Positions 7,467 to 13,672 are shown, counted from the stretch's first letter. The stretch: DNA of 15,553 nucleotides from DASQFY01 sp036397815 (GCA_036397815.1 DASWIE010000007.1:1-15553); one strand, 5' to 3'. Numbers and translations: made by a program. Notes: a model not told the origin generated them from the letters alone.

Positions 7467-8041
7467 AGGCCACCATGCGGCACACCATCCGGGCTGCGTT
7501 GGCCCTCCTGGCCGTCGGGACGATAACCGTCGTCCTGACGGCCCCGGCCCTCGCCTCGCACGTGGTGGTGCGCACCGCCTTCCCGACCTCGGGGACGGTC
7601 GGCGAGATCGTCCCGCTGGCGGTCGACGTACGCACCCCCGAAGGTGCTCCGCTCCCTGGCACGACCGTCACCTACTACCTGCACATGTCATTCGCCGGCG
7701 TGGGGGGCGAGGCCCAGATCGGGCGGGCGGTGACCGACCAGAATGGGGTCGCGACGATCGGGTACCAGCCGCGTGCGGCCGGACTCCACGAGTTGCGGAT
7801 GGAGTACCTGCCACCCGGTGCCACCGCTGCCGAACAGGTCATGGGGGCCTTCGACGTAACCGGCGGCCCCCAGCTGGTTCGGCCCTCCGGGGGTGTCGAC
7901 ATCCCGGGCATCAACTCCGGTCTGCTGATGGCGGTGCTTGGCACCGTCTGGCTGATCCTCCTGAGCGTGGCCTTCCGGCTGGTTGCGATCGCTCGCGCGG
8001 GTGGCGCGACCGGACCGGCGTCAGGTGACGCACTGCGATGA
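7463..8041 (+). CDS. membrane-anchored Ig-like domain protein in the NrfD operon
   Basis: This 192-residue protein has a signal peptide (residues 1-31, ending APALAS), an extracytoplasmic beta-rich domain (about 35-133) and a C-terminal membrane anchor (about 150-176) with a short cytoplasmic tail. The domain resembles bacterial Ig-like/Big_1 or carboxypeptidase-regulatory folds: FPTSGTVGEIVPLAVDVRTPEGAPLPGTTVTY and then TDQNGVATIGYQPRAAGLHEL. There are no cysteines or heme motifs, so a direct redox role is unlikely. The ATG overlaps the NrfD stop (ATGA) behind a perfect AGGAGG spaced 6 bases, and its stop overlaps the cytochrome start. Tight coupling suggests a structural or assembly subunit (inference). 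No specific family is recognised. Confidence 0.82.
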   Translation: MKATMRHTIRAALALLAVGTITVVLTAPALASHVVVRTAFPTSGTVGEIVPLAVDVRTPEGAPLPGTTVTYYLHMSFAGVGGEAQIGRAVTDQNGVATIGYQPRAAGLHELRMEYLPPGATAAEQVMGAFDVTGGPQLVRPSGGVDIPGINSGLLMAVLGTVWLILLSVAFRLVAIARAGGATGPASGDALR

Positions 8042-8493
8042 ACCGCTTCTTCGTCCCCGCCGTCCTGGCCGCAACGATCAGCGGCCTTGGGTTCGGGCTG
8101 GTCGTGGGCATCATCGCCCGCAGTCCCGAGACACACGCCAACGTGCGTCCGGAAGGCTATGACCGAACGCCGATCGGCTACCTGGGGGAGCAAGCCACCG
8201 TTGAGGTCCTCGGTCTGGCGGACCCCGGCCTCCTAACGACGGCCGATCCCGTCGAGCGCGGCCGGCTCCTCTTCCTGGCCACCAGCTGCGCCACGTGCCA
8301 TGGGCTCGACAACCAGGGCGGAGTGGTCGGGCCCAACCTGGACATCGGTGACCTGACCCTCTCGGATCTTCGGACTGCCGTTCGGTCCGGCCCCAGGGGC
8401 ATGCCCGTCTTTTCTGTGGAGATGCTCAGTGACGACGACCTGGAGGTGATCTACGCCTTCCTGGAGGCGTCCCGCGAGGACGCCTCTCAATAG
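8038..8493 (+). CDS. membrane-anchored monoheme class I cytochrome c
   Basis: This 151-residue protein has one N-terminal hydrophobic segment (about 5-27) that lacks an obvious cleavage site and probably anchors it. A small cytochrome c domain follows, with CATCHG (Cys84, Cys87, His88) and Met122 (GMPVF) as the probable sixth heme ligand. The sequence VVGPNLDIGDLTLSDLRTAVRSGPRGMPVF is typical of cbb3/SoxX-like small cytochromes. It should accept or donate electrons outside the membrane. The ATG overlaps the preceding stop (ATGA), and AGGTGA lies 8 bases upstream of it. It links the iron-sulfur/NrfD pair to the downstream heme b-type lipoprotein. Confidence 0.93.
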   Translation: MNRFFVPAVLAATISGLGFGLVVGIIARSPETHANVRPEGYDRTPIGYLGEQATVEVLGLADPGLLTTADPVERGRLLFLATSCATCHGLDNQGGVVGPNLDIGDLTLSDLRTAVRSGPRGMPVFSVEMLSDDDLEVIYAFLEASREDASQ

Positions 8494-8509
8494 GTGGACG
8501 AATCCACCT
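8492..8509 (+). other. hairpin at the cytochrome c stop codon
   Basis: AGGTGGA, loop CGAA, TCCACCT form a perfect 7-bp stem that begins inside the TAG stop. No T-tract follows, and the next gene starts 25 bases on, so this is not a classical terminator. It may be an mRNA processing or stability element that sets the level of the last gene relative to the first four (inference). Confidence 0.45.
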
Positions 8510-8534
8510 CCACCACCAGTGCAGAGGAGTAGCA

Positions 8535-9485
8535 ATGAGAACGTCGCGACTACGACTGCTGACCACGTTCGCGACGGTGGCCTTGGTCGCCACCGCCTGT
8601 GCCGGCACTCCGTCGGTGTCGCCCGATGTGTCGTCGAGTACGCCGACCGCGGCACCGTCGTTCAGATCGGCAGCGGCGGCACCGCCCGCCACCGAGGAAC
8701 CCGGGCACGGCGAAGAGCCCATGATCGCCTTCGCGGCTGCCTCCGCGACCATCACCGTAGACGGCGATACGTCGGACTGGAATGCCATCGAGGGCGCATC
8801 CGTCACACTGGAGCAGATCCGACTTGAGAATCTAGACCCGTCGGTGGCATCCGAACTGGACTTTGCCCCTCTCGACCCGGTCGACGCGACGCTCAAGGTC
8901 GCCACCGACGACGAAAACATATATGTCCTGCTTGAAGTGCCCGGCGGCTTCGTGTACAACGCCGACGACCACAACCTGTCCGCGTCGGTGGCGGTGATGT
9001 TCCGAATCGATGATCCGGCGGCGCCGCACATGGGTGCCGAGGAGCCCGACCTCGACTCGAGCCTAGGGATGGTCGATATCTGGCATTGGGAGCTCGACTG
9101 CGAACCGGGCGCCGAGTCGGGCGGCGGGGGGGTCGCCGGCGGCGACGATCCGGACTGCAACCTCGACGACGAGTACTCCACGACTCCAGAGGTTCGCGAG
9201 GATGACGGCGGAGGTGACCTCGTCAACGATGCCGCCGAGAACGCGCTTGTCGGCGTCTGGGAGCACACCGCACGTGCCTCCGGCGCGGGGGCTGACGGAT
9301 CGTGGATCTTCGAGATCTCCAGGCCGCTGCAGACCGGGGATGGACAGGATGCCCAGTTCGCCAGCGGCGGCACGGCGCACGTTGCGCTCGCCTACTTCGA
9401 CCCCACTGAAGGACCTGCGGGCTGGACCGATGCCGGGCACCTGCAGAGCGCCTACAACGGCTGGATCGAGGTGACACTCGAGTAG
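8535..9485 (+). CDS. lipoprotein with ethylbenzene-dehydrogenase gamma-type heme-binding domain
   Basis: This 316-residue protein has a lipoprotein-type signal (ALVATACAG, lipidated Cys22), a Ser/Thr/Pro/Ala linker to about 65 and an EB_dh/DOMON-like domain (about 70-316). Family features are ITVDGDTSDWNAI at the domain start, the strand VAVMFRIDD, PHMGAEEPD and GMVDIWHWELD. In EbdC/DdhC/SerC/ClrC subunits this fold binds one heme b through Met and Lys. Here Met166 is a plausible axial ligand; His302 or a lysine could be the other (inference). An acidic, Gly-rich insert at about 189-232 carries two cysteines (189, 208) that could form a disulfide. GAGGAG lies 5 bases before ATG. It is the last gene of the operon. 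DMSO-reductase-II gamma subunits normally accompany a molybdenum subunit, which is absent here. Confidence 0.8.
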   Translation: MRTSRLRLLTTFATVALVATACAGTPSVSPDVSSSTPTAAPSFRSAAAAPPATEEPGHGEEPMIAFAAASATITVDGDTSDWNAIEGASVTLEQIRLENLDPSVASELDFAPLDPVDATLKVATDDENIYVLLEVPGGFVYNADDHNLSASVAVMFRIDDPAAPHMGAEEPDLDSSLGMVDIWHWELDCEPGAESGGGGVAGGDDPDCNLDDEYSTTPEVREDDGGGDLVNDAAENALVGVWEHTARASGAGADGSWIFEISRPLQTGDGQDAQFASGGTAHVALAYFDPTEGPAGWTDAGHLQSAYNGWIEVTLE

Positions 9486-9497
9486 CCGGTTCACAGC

Positions 9498-9510
9498 GGT
9501 GCGCAGCACC
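9498..9510 (+). terminator. weak terminator-like hairpin after the operon
   Basis: GGTGC, loop GCA, GCACC lies 13 bases downstream of the last stop codon of the operon. The stem is only 5 bp and there is no T-run, so intrinsic termination is uncertain. Confidence 0.25.
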
Positions 9511-9679
9511 CAACCCACACCGGTGGACAAGCTCGCAGAGGTGGGATGGCGTGGTGATTCCGCCAGCCGCTGCCACCATGTGACCTCTTCGCGCCGGACC
9601 GGGAACCTCGCCGCGCCGGGCATCGCTCATGCTGTCATCGACGCCATCGCGAGACGCCGCCAGAGGTGACTCACTACCT

Positions 9680-9698
9680 AGGCGGACTCGTACCGCCT
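9680..9698. repeat. 6-7-6 inverted repeat
   Basis: AGGCGG, ACTCGTA, CCGCCT is a perfect inverted repeat in the gap between two convergent transcription units. It could be part of a bidirectional transcription stop, but no T-tracts flank it. Confidence 0.3.
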
Positions 9699-9989
9699 TG
9701 AGGCGCGGCTGACCGCGGACCTCGGTTCATCACGGCGATCGCCTCGGCGCGCCTCCGGCGGGATCGAGTGAACCAGAACAGGAGCAAGCCGACAACCAGG
9801 CGGTCCAGCAGTCCTCGGCCGTCTGGTTAGCGTCGACGGCATGGAGATTGTGAATGCCCTTTGGGCCAAGTGACCGGGGTGTTCGGGGCAATCACTAGGG
9901 AGCCGGAATCCCGCCCCACCCGGTCGCGCGAGCGGCTCAGAGTTGCCATCTAGCGCAACTGCCTCGTCGCAGCGCGGCGAGCGGCGACG

Positions 9990-10919
9990 TCAATCGGGCA
10001 GCGCGCCCTCAGGCGGAACGACCACCTCAGCCGTCGGCCTCGGCCGGTAGACCGCGCCTATGTACACCCCGACGAGGACGATCGCCCCGCCGATGACAAA
10101 CGTCGGCTGGACGGGCTCCCCGAGCATCAGCGCGCCGAGGACCACCGCCACGAGCGGGAAGAGGAGGAAGGCGTACGAGGTCGCCGAGGCGGTCCATCGG
10201 GCCAGGATGTAGAGGGCCAGGATGAAGACGACGACCGATCCGGGACCGATGAGGTAGGCCATCGCCCACCACGCCTCGGCGGCGACGGGCGCGCCAAGCC
10301 GCTCGCCGGTCAGGATGGCGACCGCCAGCAGGAGCAGCCCGCCGAGCGTCATCCCGATCGCGTTGGCGGGCACCGGATCGCCGGGCGGGAACCGCTTGGC
10401 CACGACGGAGCTCTGCGCCAGGCTGGCGGCCCCGGCGAGGAGAGCGGCCAGCGACAGGATCGGGACGTCCAGGCGCAGCTGGTCGCCGGCGACCACCACG
10501 ATGCCGGCCGACGCGACGACCGCACCGGCGAGACCGAGCCATCGCAGCCGTTCCACGCGCTGGAGGCTGGCGAGCAGCAGGGTGAGCAGTGGCACGGTGG
10601 CCAGCATGAGCATGGTCGTGCCGGCCGGCGCTTCCTGTAGCCCCCAGTAGAGGAAGAAGTAGGCAAGCCCAACGCCGAACAGGCCAAACAGCGTGGTGCC
10701 CAACAGCCGTTCCCCGCGCGGGAGCCGGCGCCGGGTGACGATGGCGTAGCCGAAGAGGAGCAGCCCGGCGAGGAGGAACCGGACACCCGCGGCCCAGAAC
10801 GGGTCGAGGTCGACGAGCGCGAACTTCACCCCCACCGCGTTCGCACCGCCGAACAACACGAACACGGCGAATGCCAGCAGCGTGGCCGACGCGGGTCGGG
10901 AGCGCATGTCAGTGGTCAC
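9990..10919 (-). CDS. EamA/DMT superfamily transporter
   Basis: This 309-residue protein has ten membrane segments in two homologous five-helix EamA halves, typical of the drug/metabolite exporter family (RhaT/YdcZ-like). The first half opens LLAFAVFVLFGGANAVGVKFAL and contains YFFLYWGLQEAPAGTTMLML; the second half ends with the usual PLVAVVLGALMLGEPVQPTFVIGGAIVLVGVY. Such proteins export amino acids, metabolites or drugs; the substrate cannot be read from sequence. The start is GTG at 10919 with AGGA 7 bases upstream; an ATG four codons later is the alternative. It is monocistronic as far as can be seen. Confidence 0.92.
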   Translation of the reverse strand: MTTDMRSRPASATLLAFAVFVLFGGANAVGVKFALVDLDPFWAAGVRFLLAGLLLFGYAIVTRRRLPRGERLLGTTLFGLFGVGLAYFFLYWGLQEAPAGTTMLMLATVPLLTLLLASLQRVERLRWLGLAGAVVASAGIVVVAGDQLRLDVPILSLAALLAGAASLAQSSVVAKRFPPGDPVPANAIGMTLGGLLLLAVAILTGERLGAPVAAEAWWAMAYLIGPGSVVVFILALYILARWTASATSYAFLLFPLVAVVLGALMLGEPVQPTFVIGGAIVLVGVYIGAVYRPRPTAEVVVPPEGALPD

Positions 10920-11009
10920 GTTCGCATCCTAGCTCTACGGAACAAGGACTCGTAACCGTCCCTCCGGCGCACTGCACGCTGCTCTTCAGCCGCCACGCCC
11001 TCCACCAGC

Positions 11010-11165
11010 GCTTATTGGACGTTGGGCGATCTCGACAGGCTGGCCGGTCTCTTCGAAGCGGCGGGCCTCCGGATCAATTCGACACACACCAGAGCCGGAG
11101 CGATCCGGGCGCCGTCGATCGACCAGTACATCACCACGGAGATCGAGAGCGCTCCGCTGACGGAG
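11010..11165 (+). pseudogene. C-terminal remnant of a class I SAM-dependent methyltransferase
   Basis: In one plus-strand frame, AYWTLGDLDRLAGLFEAAGL and then RAPSIDQYITTEIESAPL match the family pattern at the C-terminal end of many actinobacterial and Chloroflexota methyltransferases (F-x-L-G-D-x-x-x-L-x-x-L-x-x-x-A-G-F, then P-S-x-x-x-[FY]-[VI]-x-x-x-[VLI]-x-x-x-P-L). Upstream, the frame hits a TAA at 10953 with no start and no SAM-binding motifs. Downstream, the likeness ends after about 52 residues and the frame continues as antisense of the cupin gene. This looks like the leftover of a deleted gene. The family match was recognised by eye. Confidence 0.5.
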
Positions 11166-11206
11166 CCGGCAGCGACGATCGACATCAGCATTGCCGCCCG
11201 GCGAAC

Positions 11207-11713
11207 CTACCGAGGCAGCGGCGGCGGCCCCACGATGGTCGTCCCGTGGCGCTCGGCGATCGCGGCCAACAGCACTGGATCGACGGGCGTCGAGGACGGG
11301 GCAGGCAGCACCGGCTCGGGCGCGGGCTCGCCCATCTCGCGGAACAAAGACTCGTGGCCAGCGTTCCCGGGACTGATGAGGATGAGGAGCGTGGCCTCCG
11401 TCGAGTCGAGACGGAAGCCGTGGGTCGTCCCACGCGGAACGAACGCGAATCCGCCGGAGCCCAGCTGCTGCTCCGCGCCATCGGCGAAGACCGTCACCTC
11501 GCCATCCACGATGTAGAAGCCCTCCTCCTCGTGCTCATGCCGATGCATCGGTGTCGCCAGGCCGCCCGGGCCACGGACCTGGAAGACGGTGTACGCGTCC
11601 CCGGTCTCGTCGCCGGTTGCCTTGAAGGTGTACAGGCCGCCGAGCAGCCACAGCCGCTCACCGTCATCGGTCCCGTGTATGAACGTCGTCGGGGCCAGGC
11701 CTGGAGCGCCCAT
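11207..11713 (-). CDS. single-domain cupin protein
   Basis: From the preferred start at 11713 (GGAGG spaced 5 bases upstream) the protein has 168 residues; an in-frame upstream start at 11758 would add 15 residues but runs into the palindrome upstream. Both cupin motifs are present. Motif 1 is PMHRHEHEEEGFYIVDGEV, with metal-ligand histidines and glutamate. Motif 2 is GGFAFVPRGTTHGFRLD, with the last metal histidine. The protein resembles quercetin 2,3-dioxygenase-like cupins, but the substrate is not predictable. It is divergently arranged with a TetR-family regulator, which probably controls it (inference). Confidence 0.9.
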   Translation of the reverse strand: MGAPGLAPTTFIHGTDDGERLWLLGGLYTFKATGDETGDAYTVFQVRGPGGLATPMHRHEHEEEGFYIVDGEVTVFADGAEQQLGSGGFAFVPRGTTHGFRLDSTEATLLILISPGNAGHESLFREMGEPAPEPVLPAPSSTPVDPVLLAAIAERHGTTIVGPPPLPR

Positions 11714-11737
11714 GTGATCCTCCGTTGCGTGGGGTGC

Positions 11738-11755
11738 TGCCGCAATTTCGCGGCA
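11738..11755. promoter_or_regulatory. palindromic operator candidate between cupin and tetR
   Basis: TGCCGC, six bases (AATTTC), GCGGCA form a perfect inverted repeat. With a one-base bulge it extends to GTG on the left and CAC on the right (11734-11758). It lies 25 bases upstream of the cupin ATG in the divergent cupin/TetR gap. TetR proteins typically bind such dyads to repress themselves and a neighbour. Confidence 0.5.
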
Positions 11756-11885
11756 CACTGCTGTACTATGATGCCACGGGCCAGACCCGTCAACGGTTCA
11801 TTGCACACGGGAGTACGACGAAATCACGGAACCGATTGAGCGAGCGCAGCGACGGCGCTACCGCCTGCAGCGGCGGCGGGAGGCG

Positions 11886-12449
11886 ATGGACGAGATGCGC
11901 GACCGCATCACACGCGCAGCGTTCGAGCTGCATGCCACCGTCGGCCCGGCGCAATCGACGATCAGCGCGATCGCGGAGCGGGCGGGCGTGCAGCGGCACA
12001 CCGTGTACCGTCACTTCCCCGACATCGTGAGCCTCATCCGCGCCTGCACCGCGCACGGCATGGAGATCACCGGTCTTCCGCAGCCGGAGCGCTGGGAGAG
12101 CATCGACGAGCCACTGGTGCGACTGCGCCGAGCGCTCGAGGAGATGTACGGCTACTACCGCGCAAACGAGCGGATGATCGGCAACATCCTGCGCGACCTG
12201 CCGGTCATGCCGGAGCTGGCTGCCGGATCGAGCGACTACCAGGACCACCTCGGTCGAATCTGGGCTACGGTCCTCTCGCCCTGGAGGCGCCTGCGAGGCG
12301 GGCGCGGGGCCCGCACGCGTGCACTCGCCAGTACCGCCCTCGAGTTCGGTACGTGGCAGGCGCTGACGACGCGCGGTGGGCTCACCGACGAACAGGCGGC
12401 GGCCACCATAGTCGCCTCCGTACAGACAGCGCTCGCGACCAGCTCCTGA
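11886..12449 (+). CDS. TetR/AcrR family transcriptional regulator
   Basis: From ATG 11886 the protein has 187 residues. The N-terminal DNA-binding domain shows RITRAAFELHATVGPAQSTISAIAERAGVQRHTVYRHFPD, a classical TetR helix-turn-helix. The C-terminal ligand-binding domain has no specific subfamily mark. The start is doubtful. The reading frame is open upstream to 11772 and reads ERAQRRRYRLQRRREA just before the ATG, which resembles the usual N-terminal arm of this subfamily, but no ATG, GTG or TTG is in frame there. The GGGAGG before ATG 11886 is too close for an ideal ribosome site. An unusual start (for example ATT at 11835) or a nearby frameshift is possible. It is divergent from the cupin gene. 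Confidence 0.9.
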   Translation: MDEMRDRITRAAFELHATVGPAQSTISAIAERAGVQRHTVYRHFPDIVSLIRACTAHGMEITGLPQPERWESIDEPLVRLRRALEEMYGYYRANERMIGNILRDLPVMPELAAGSSDYQDHLGRIWATVLSPWRRLRGGRGARTRALASTALEFGTWQALTTRGGLTDEQAAATIVASVQTALATSS

Positions 12450-12469
12450 CGGCGAGCGTCACCGACGAG

Positions 12470-12652
12470 GTGAAGCTCGCCACGACCGGCACGCCGAACC
12501 CGGACCAGCACCCTCAGGTCGAGGCGTTCCTGGCGGAGTTCCTACCCCGGCTGGCCAAACAGCCTGGCGTTGTCGGCGCCTGGCATAAGTGGCCTAGCCA
12601 TACACTGTGCGGAGTCGTGCCGGCGGATGCGGTCGCGCTGTTGACCTCGTGA
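12470..12652 (+). CDS. 60-residue ORF, possible remnant of a dimeric-barrel (ABM-like) protein
   Basis: A GTG at 12470 opens 60 codons shortly after the TetR stop. The stretch FLAEFLPRLAKQPGVVGAWH resembles the first helix and strand of antibiotic-biosynthesis-monooxygenase-like dimeric alpha-beta barrels (helix, then P-G-[VF]-x-G-x-x-x). The remainder does not continue the fold and the protein is shorter than the roughly 95 residues usual. No strong ribosome site is seen. It could be a truncated gene or a chance ORF. Confidence 0.3.
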   Translation: MKLATTGTPNPDQHPQVEAFLAEFLPRLAKQPGVVGAWHKWPSHTLCGVVPADAVALLTS

Positions 12653-12686
12653 TCGACACGCGCAGGTGCCCCTTCCGTTGATGTAA

Positions 12687-13562
12687 TCAGTCGAGAGGCA
12701 GCCCACGGAGCTTGTCCGGGTCCGCGATGATGTCGATCGCGACGATGCGGCCGTTGGCGACCGTGAACGCCGCGACGAGTGACCGGGCCGGGAACCTGAC
12801 GAGCATTCCGGGAGCACCGTTGACGATCACCGGCTCGACCCGATCGGCGGCGCCTCGGAAGCCCACTGCCCCGCGCGCCACGGCCTCGGCCCCGACGAGC
12901 GGTGGCCCGGAGAACGGTCGCGGTGCGTTCGGGCCGCCGTCGACCCGGAGGACGACGTTCGGATCGAGCACCTGGAGGAGCCCCTCGAAGTCGCCGTTGC
13001 GTGCCGCGGCGAGGAACGCGTCGACGGCTCGCCGCTGCACGGCGAGGTCGGCATCCGGCTCCGGCGCCTCGGCCCGCACGCGCCGGCGTGCGCGGCTGGC
13101 CAGCTGCCGCGCGGCGGCCGGCGAGCGCTCAACCACCGACGCGATCTCGTCGAACGGCACGCCGAACACGTCGTGCAGCACGAGCGCGAGCCGCTCCGCC
13201 GGCGTCAGCGACTCGAGCACCACGAGCAGTGCCAGGCCGACCGAGTCCGCCATCACCGCGTCGCGCTCCGGCCCGGCATCGTTCGCCATGCGGACGATCG
13301 GCTCCGGCAGCCAGGAACCGGCGAGCTGCTCGCGACGCGACTTCCGCCGCCGCAGGGTGTCGAGGCAGATGCGGCCGACCGCCACGGTCAGCCAGCCACG
13401 CAGGTCGTCGGTGCCGCCCGGATCGCCGCGGTCGAGCCGCAGCCAGGCCTCCTGGACGGCGTCGTCGGCCTCGGTGACCGATCCGAGCATGCGGTAGCCA
13501 ACCGCGCGCAGGTGCTCGCGGTGTCGCTCGAACTCCTCGGCCAGCCAGTCCCGTCGCGTCAC
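12687..13562 (-). CDS. ECF41-type sigma factor with C-terminal SnoaL-like domain
   Basis: This 291-residue protein has sigma region 2 (about 8-75: EADDAVQEAWLRLDR), region 4 (about 110-165: SLTPAERLALVLHDVFGVPFDEIASVV) and a SnoaL_2-like C-terminal domain (about 172-290). ECF41 marks are present: WLPEP at 84-88 in the linker, a DGG motif after region 4, and ADPDKL at 280-285 near the C-terminus. In studied ECF41 proteins the C-terminal extension, not a separate anti-sigma factor, controls activity; none is encoded next to it here. The start is GTG at 13562, with AGGA about 8 bases upstream. It is divergent from a nitroreductase-family gene, and the shared gap contains matching promoters. Confidence 0.93.
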   Translation of the reverse strand: MTRRDWLAEEFERHREHLRAVGYRMLGSVTEADDAVQEAWLRLDRGDPGGTDDLRGWLTVAVGRICLDTLRRRKSRREQLAGSWLPEPIVRMANDAGPERDAVMADSVGLALLVVLESLTPAERLALVLHDVFGVPFDEIASVVERSPAAARQLASRARRRVRAEAPEPDADLAVQRRAVDAFLAAARNGDFEGLLQVLDPNVVLRVDGGPNAPRPFSGPPLVGAEAVARGAVGFRGAADRVEPVIVNGAPGMLVRFPARSLVAAFTVANGRIVAIDIIADPDKLRGLPLD

Positions 13563-13596
13563 GTCGTCGTCCTGCTCGGGGTCGTCATGAAGACAA

Positions 13597-13623
13597 CACG
13601 GATCGGGTCCGTCGCGTGTGACA
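13597..13623 (-). promoter_or_regulatory. ECF41-like promoter of the sigma factor gene
   Basis: On the minus strand TGTCACA (13623-13617) is followed by exactly 16 bases and CGTG (13600-13597), about 35 bases before the sigma-factor GTG. The published ECF41 promoter is TGTCACA-N16-CGTC, so this differs at one base. It implies autoregulation. Confidence 0.65.
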
Positions 13624-13645
13624 TCGTCGCCGATGGCCCCTCCCC

Positions 13646-13672
13646 GGTCACATCCGGCCGCATCGCTTCGTG
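13646..13672 (+). promoter_or_regulatory. ECF41-like promoter of the nitroreductase gene
   Basis: On the plus strand GGTCACA (13646-13652) is followed by exactly 16 bases and CGTG (13669-13672), ahead of the nitroreductase gene. It uses the same CGTG -10 element and spacing as the divergent sigma promoter, which makes chance unlikely. A further TGTCACA on the minus strand (13684-13678) has no -10 partner. Confidence 0.6.

Larger units (their letters stand above)
5029..9485 (+). other. operon: FeS / NrfD / Ig-like / cytochrome c / EB_dh electron-transfer module
   Basis: Five plus-strand genes are joined by overlaps of 13, 4 and 4 bases and one 41-base gap, so a single transcript is likely. 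Together they could carry electrons between quinone (NrfD), four Fe-S clusters, a c heme and a b heme, all facing the extracytoplasmic side. No molybdopterin or other recognisable catalytic subunit is encoded in the window. The upstream gap is shared with a divergent two-component system. Confidence 0.75.
9486..9989. other. about 500-base gap without a convincing gene
   Basis: The gap lies between the electron-transfer operon (plus) and the EamA gene (minus), whose 3' ends converge. It holds a weak GGTGC-GCA-GCACC hairpin at 9498-9510, 13 bases after the operon's last stop and without a T-tract, which may be a terminator. A perfect 6-7-6 inverted repeat lies at 9680-9698 (AGGCGG/CCGCCT). A minus-strand open frame ending at the TAG at 9676-9674 reads DRLVVGLLLFWFTRSRRRR-like, one hydrophobic segment followed by arginines, but it has no start codon before an upstream stop. 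It may be gene debris. Confidence 0.5.

Noticed and set aside
9063..9623. Minus-strand open frames reaching from the lipoprotein gene into the downstream gap
   Set aside because: They lie mostly antisense to the EB_dh domain, and the part outside it has no recognisable motif or ribosome site.
9523..9669. Plus-strand 48-codon frame starting VDKLAEVGW in the gap after the operon
   Set aside because: It has no Shine-Dalgarno and no family resemblance that holds along its length; too short to support.
10871..11839. 322-codon plus-strand open frame over the exporter start and the cupin gene
   Set aside because: It is antisense to the cupin with both metal motifs, and its translation has no domain; the methyltransferase-like tail lies in a different frame.
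12712..13497. Plus-strand open frame antisense to the sigma factor
   Set aside because: Low-complexity Ala/Arg/Ser translation opposite a sigma factor with all ECF41 motifs.
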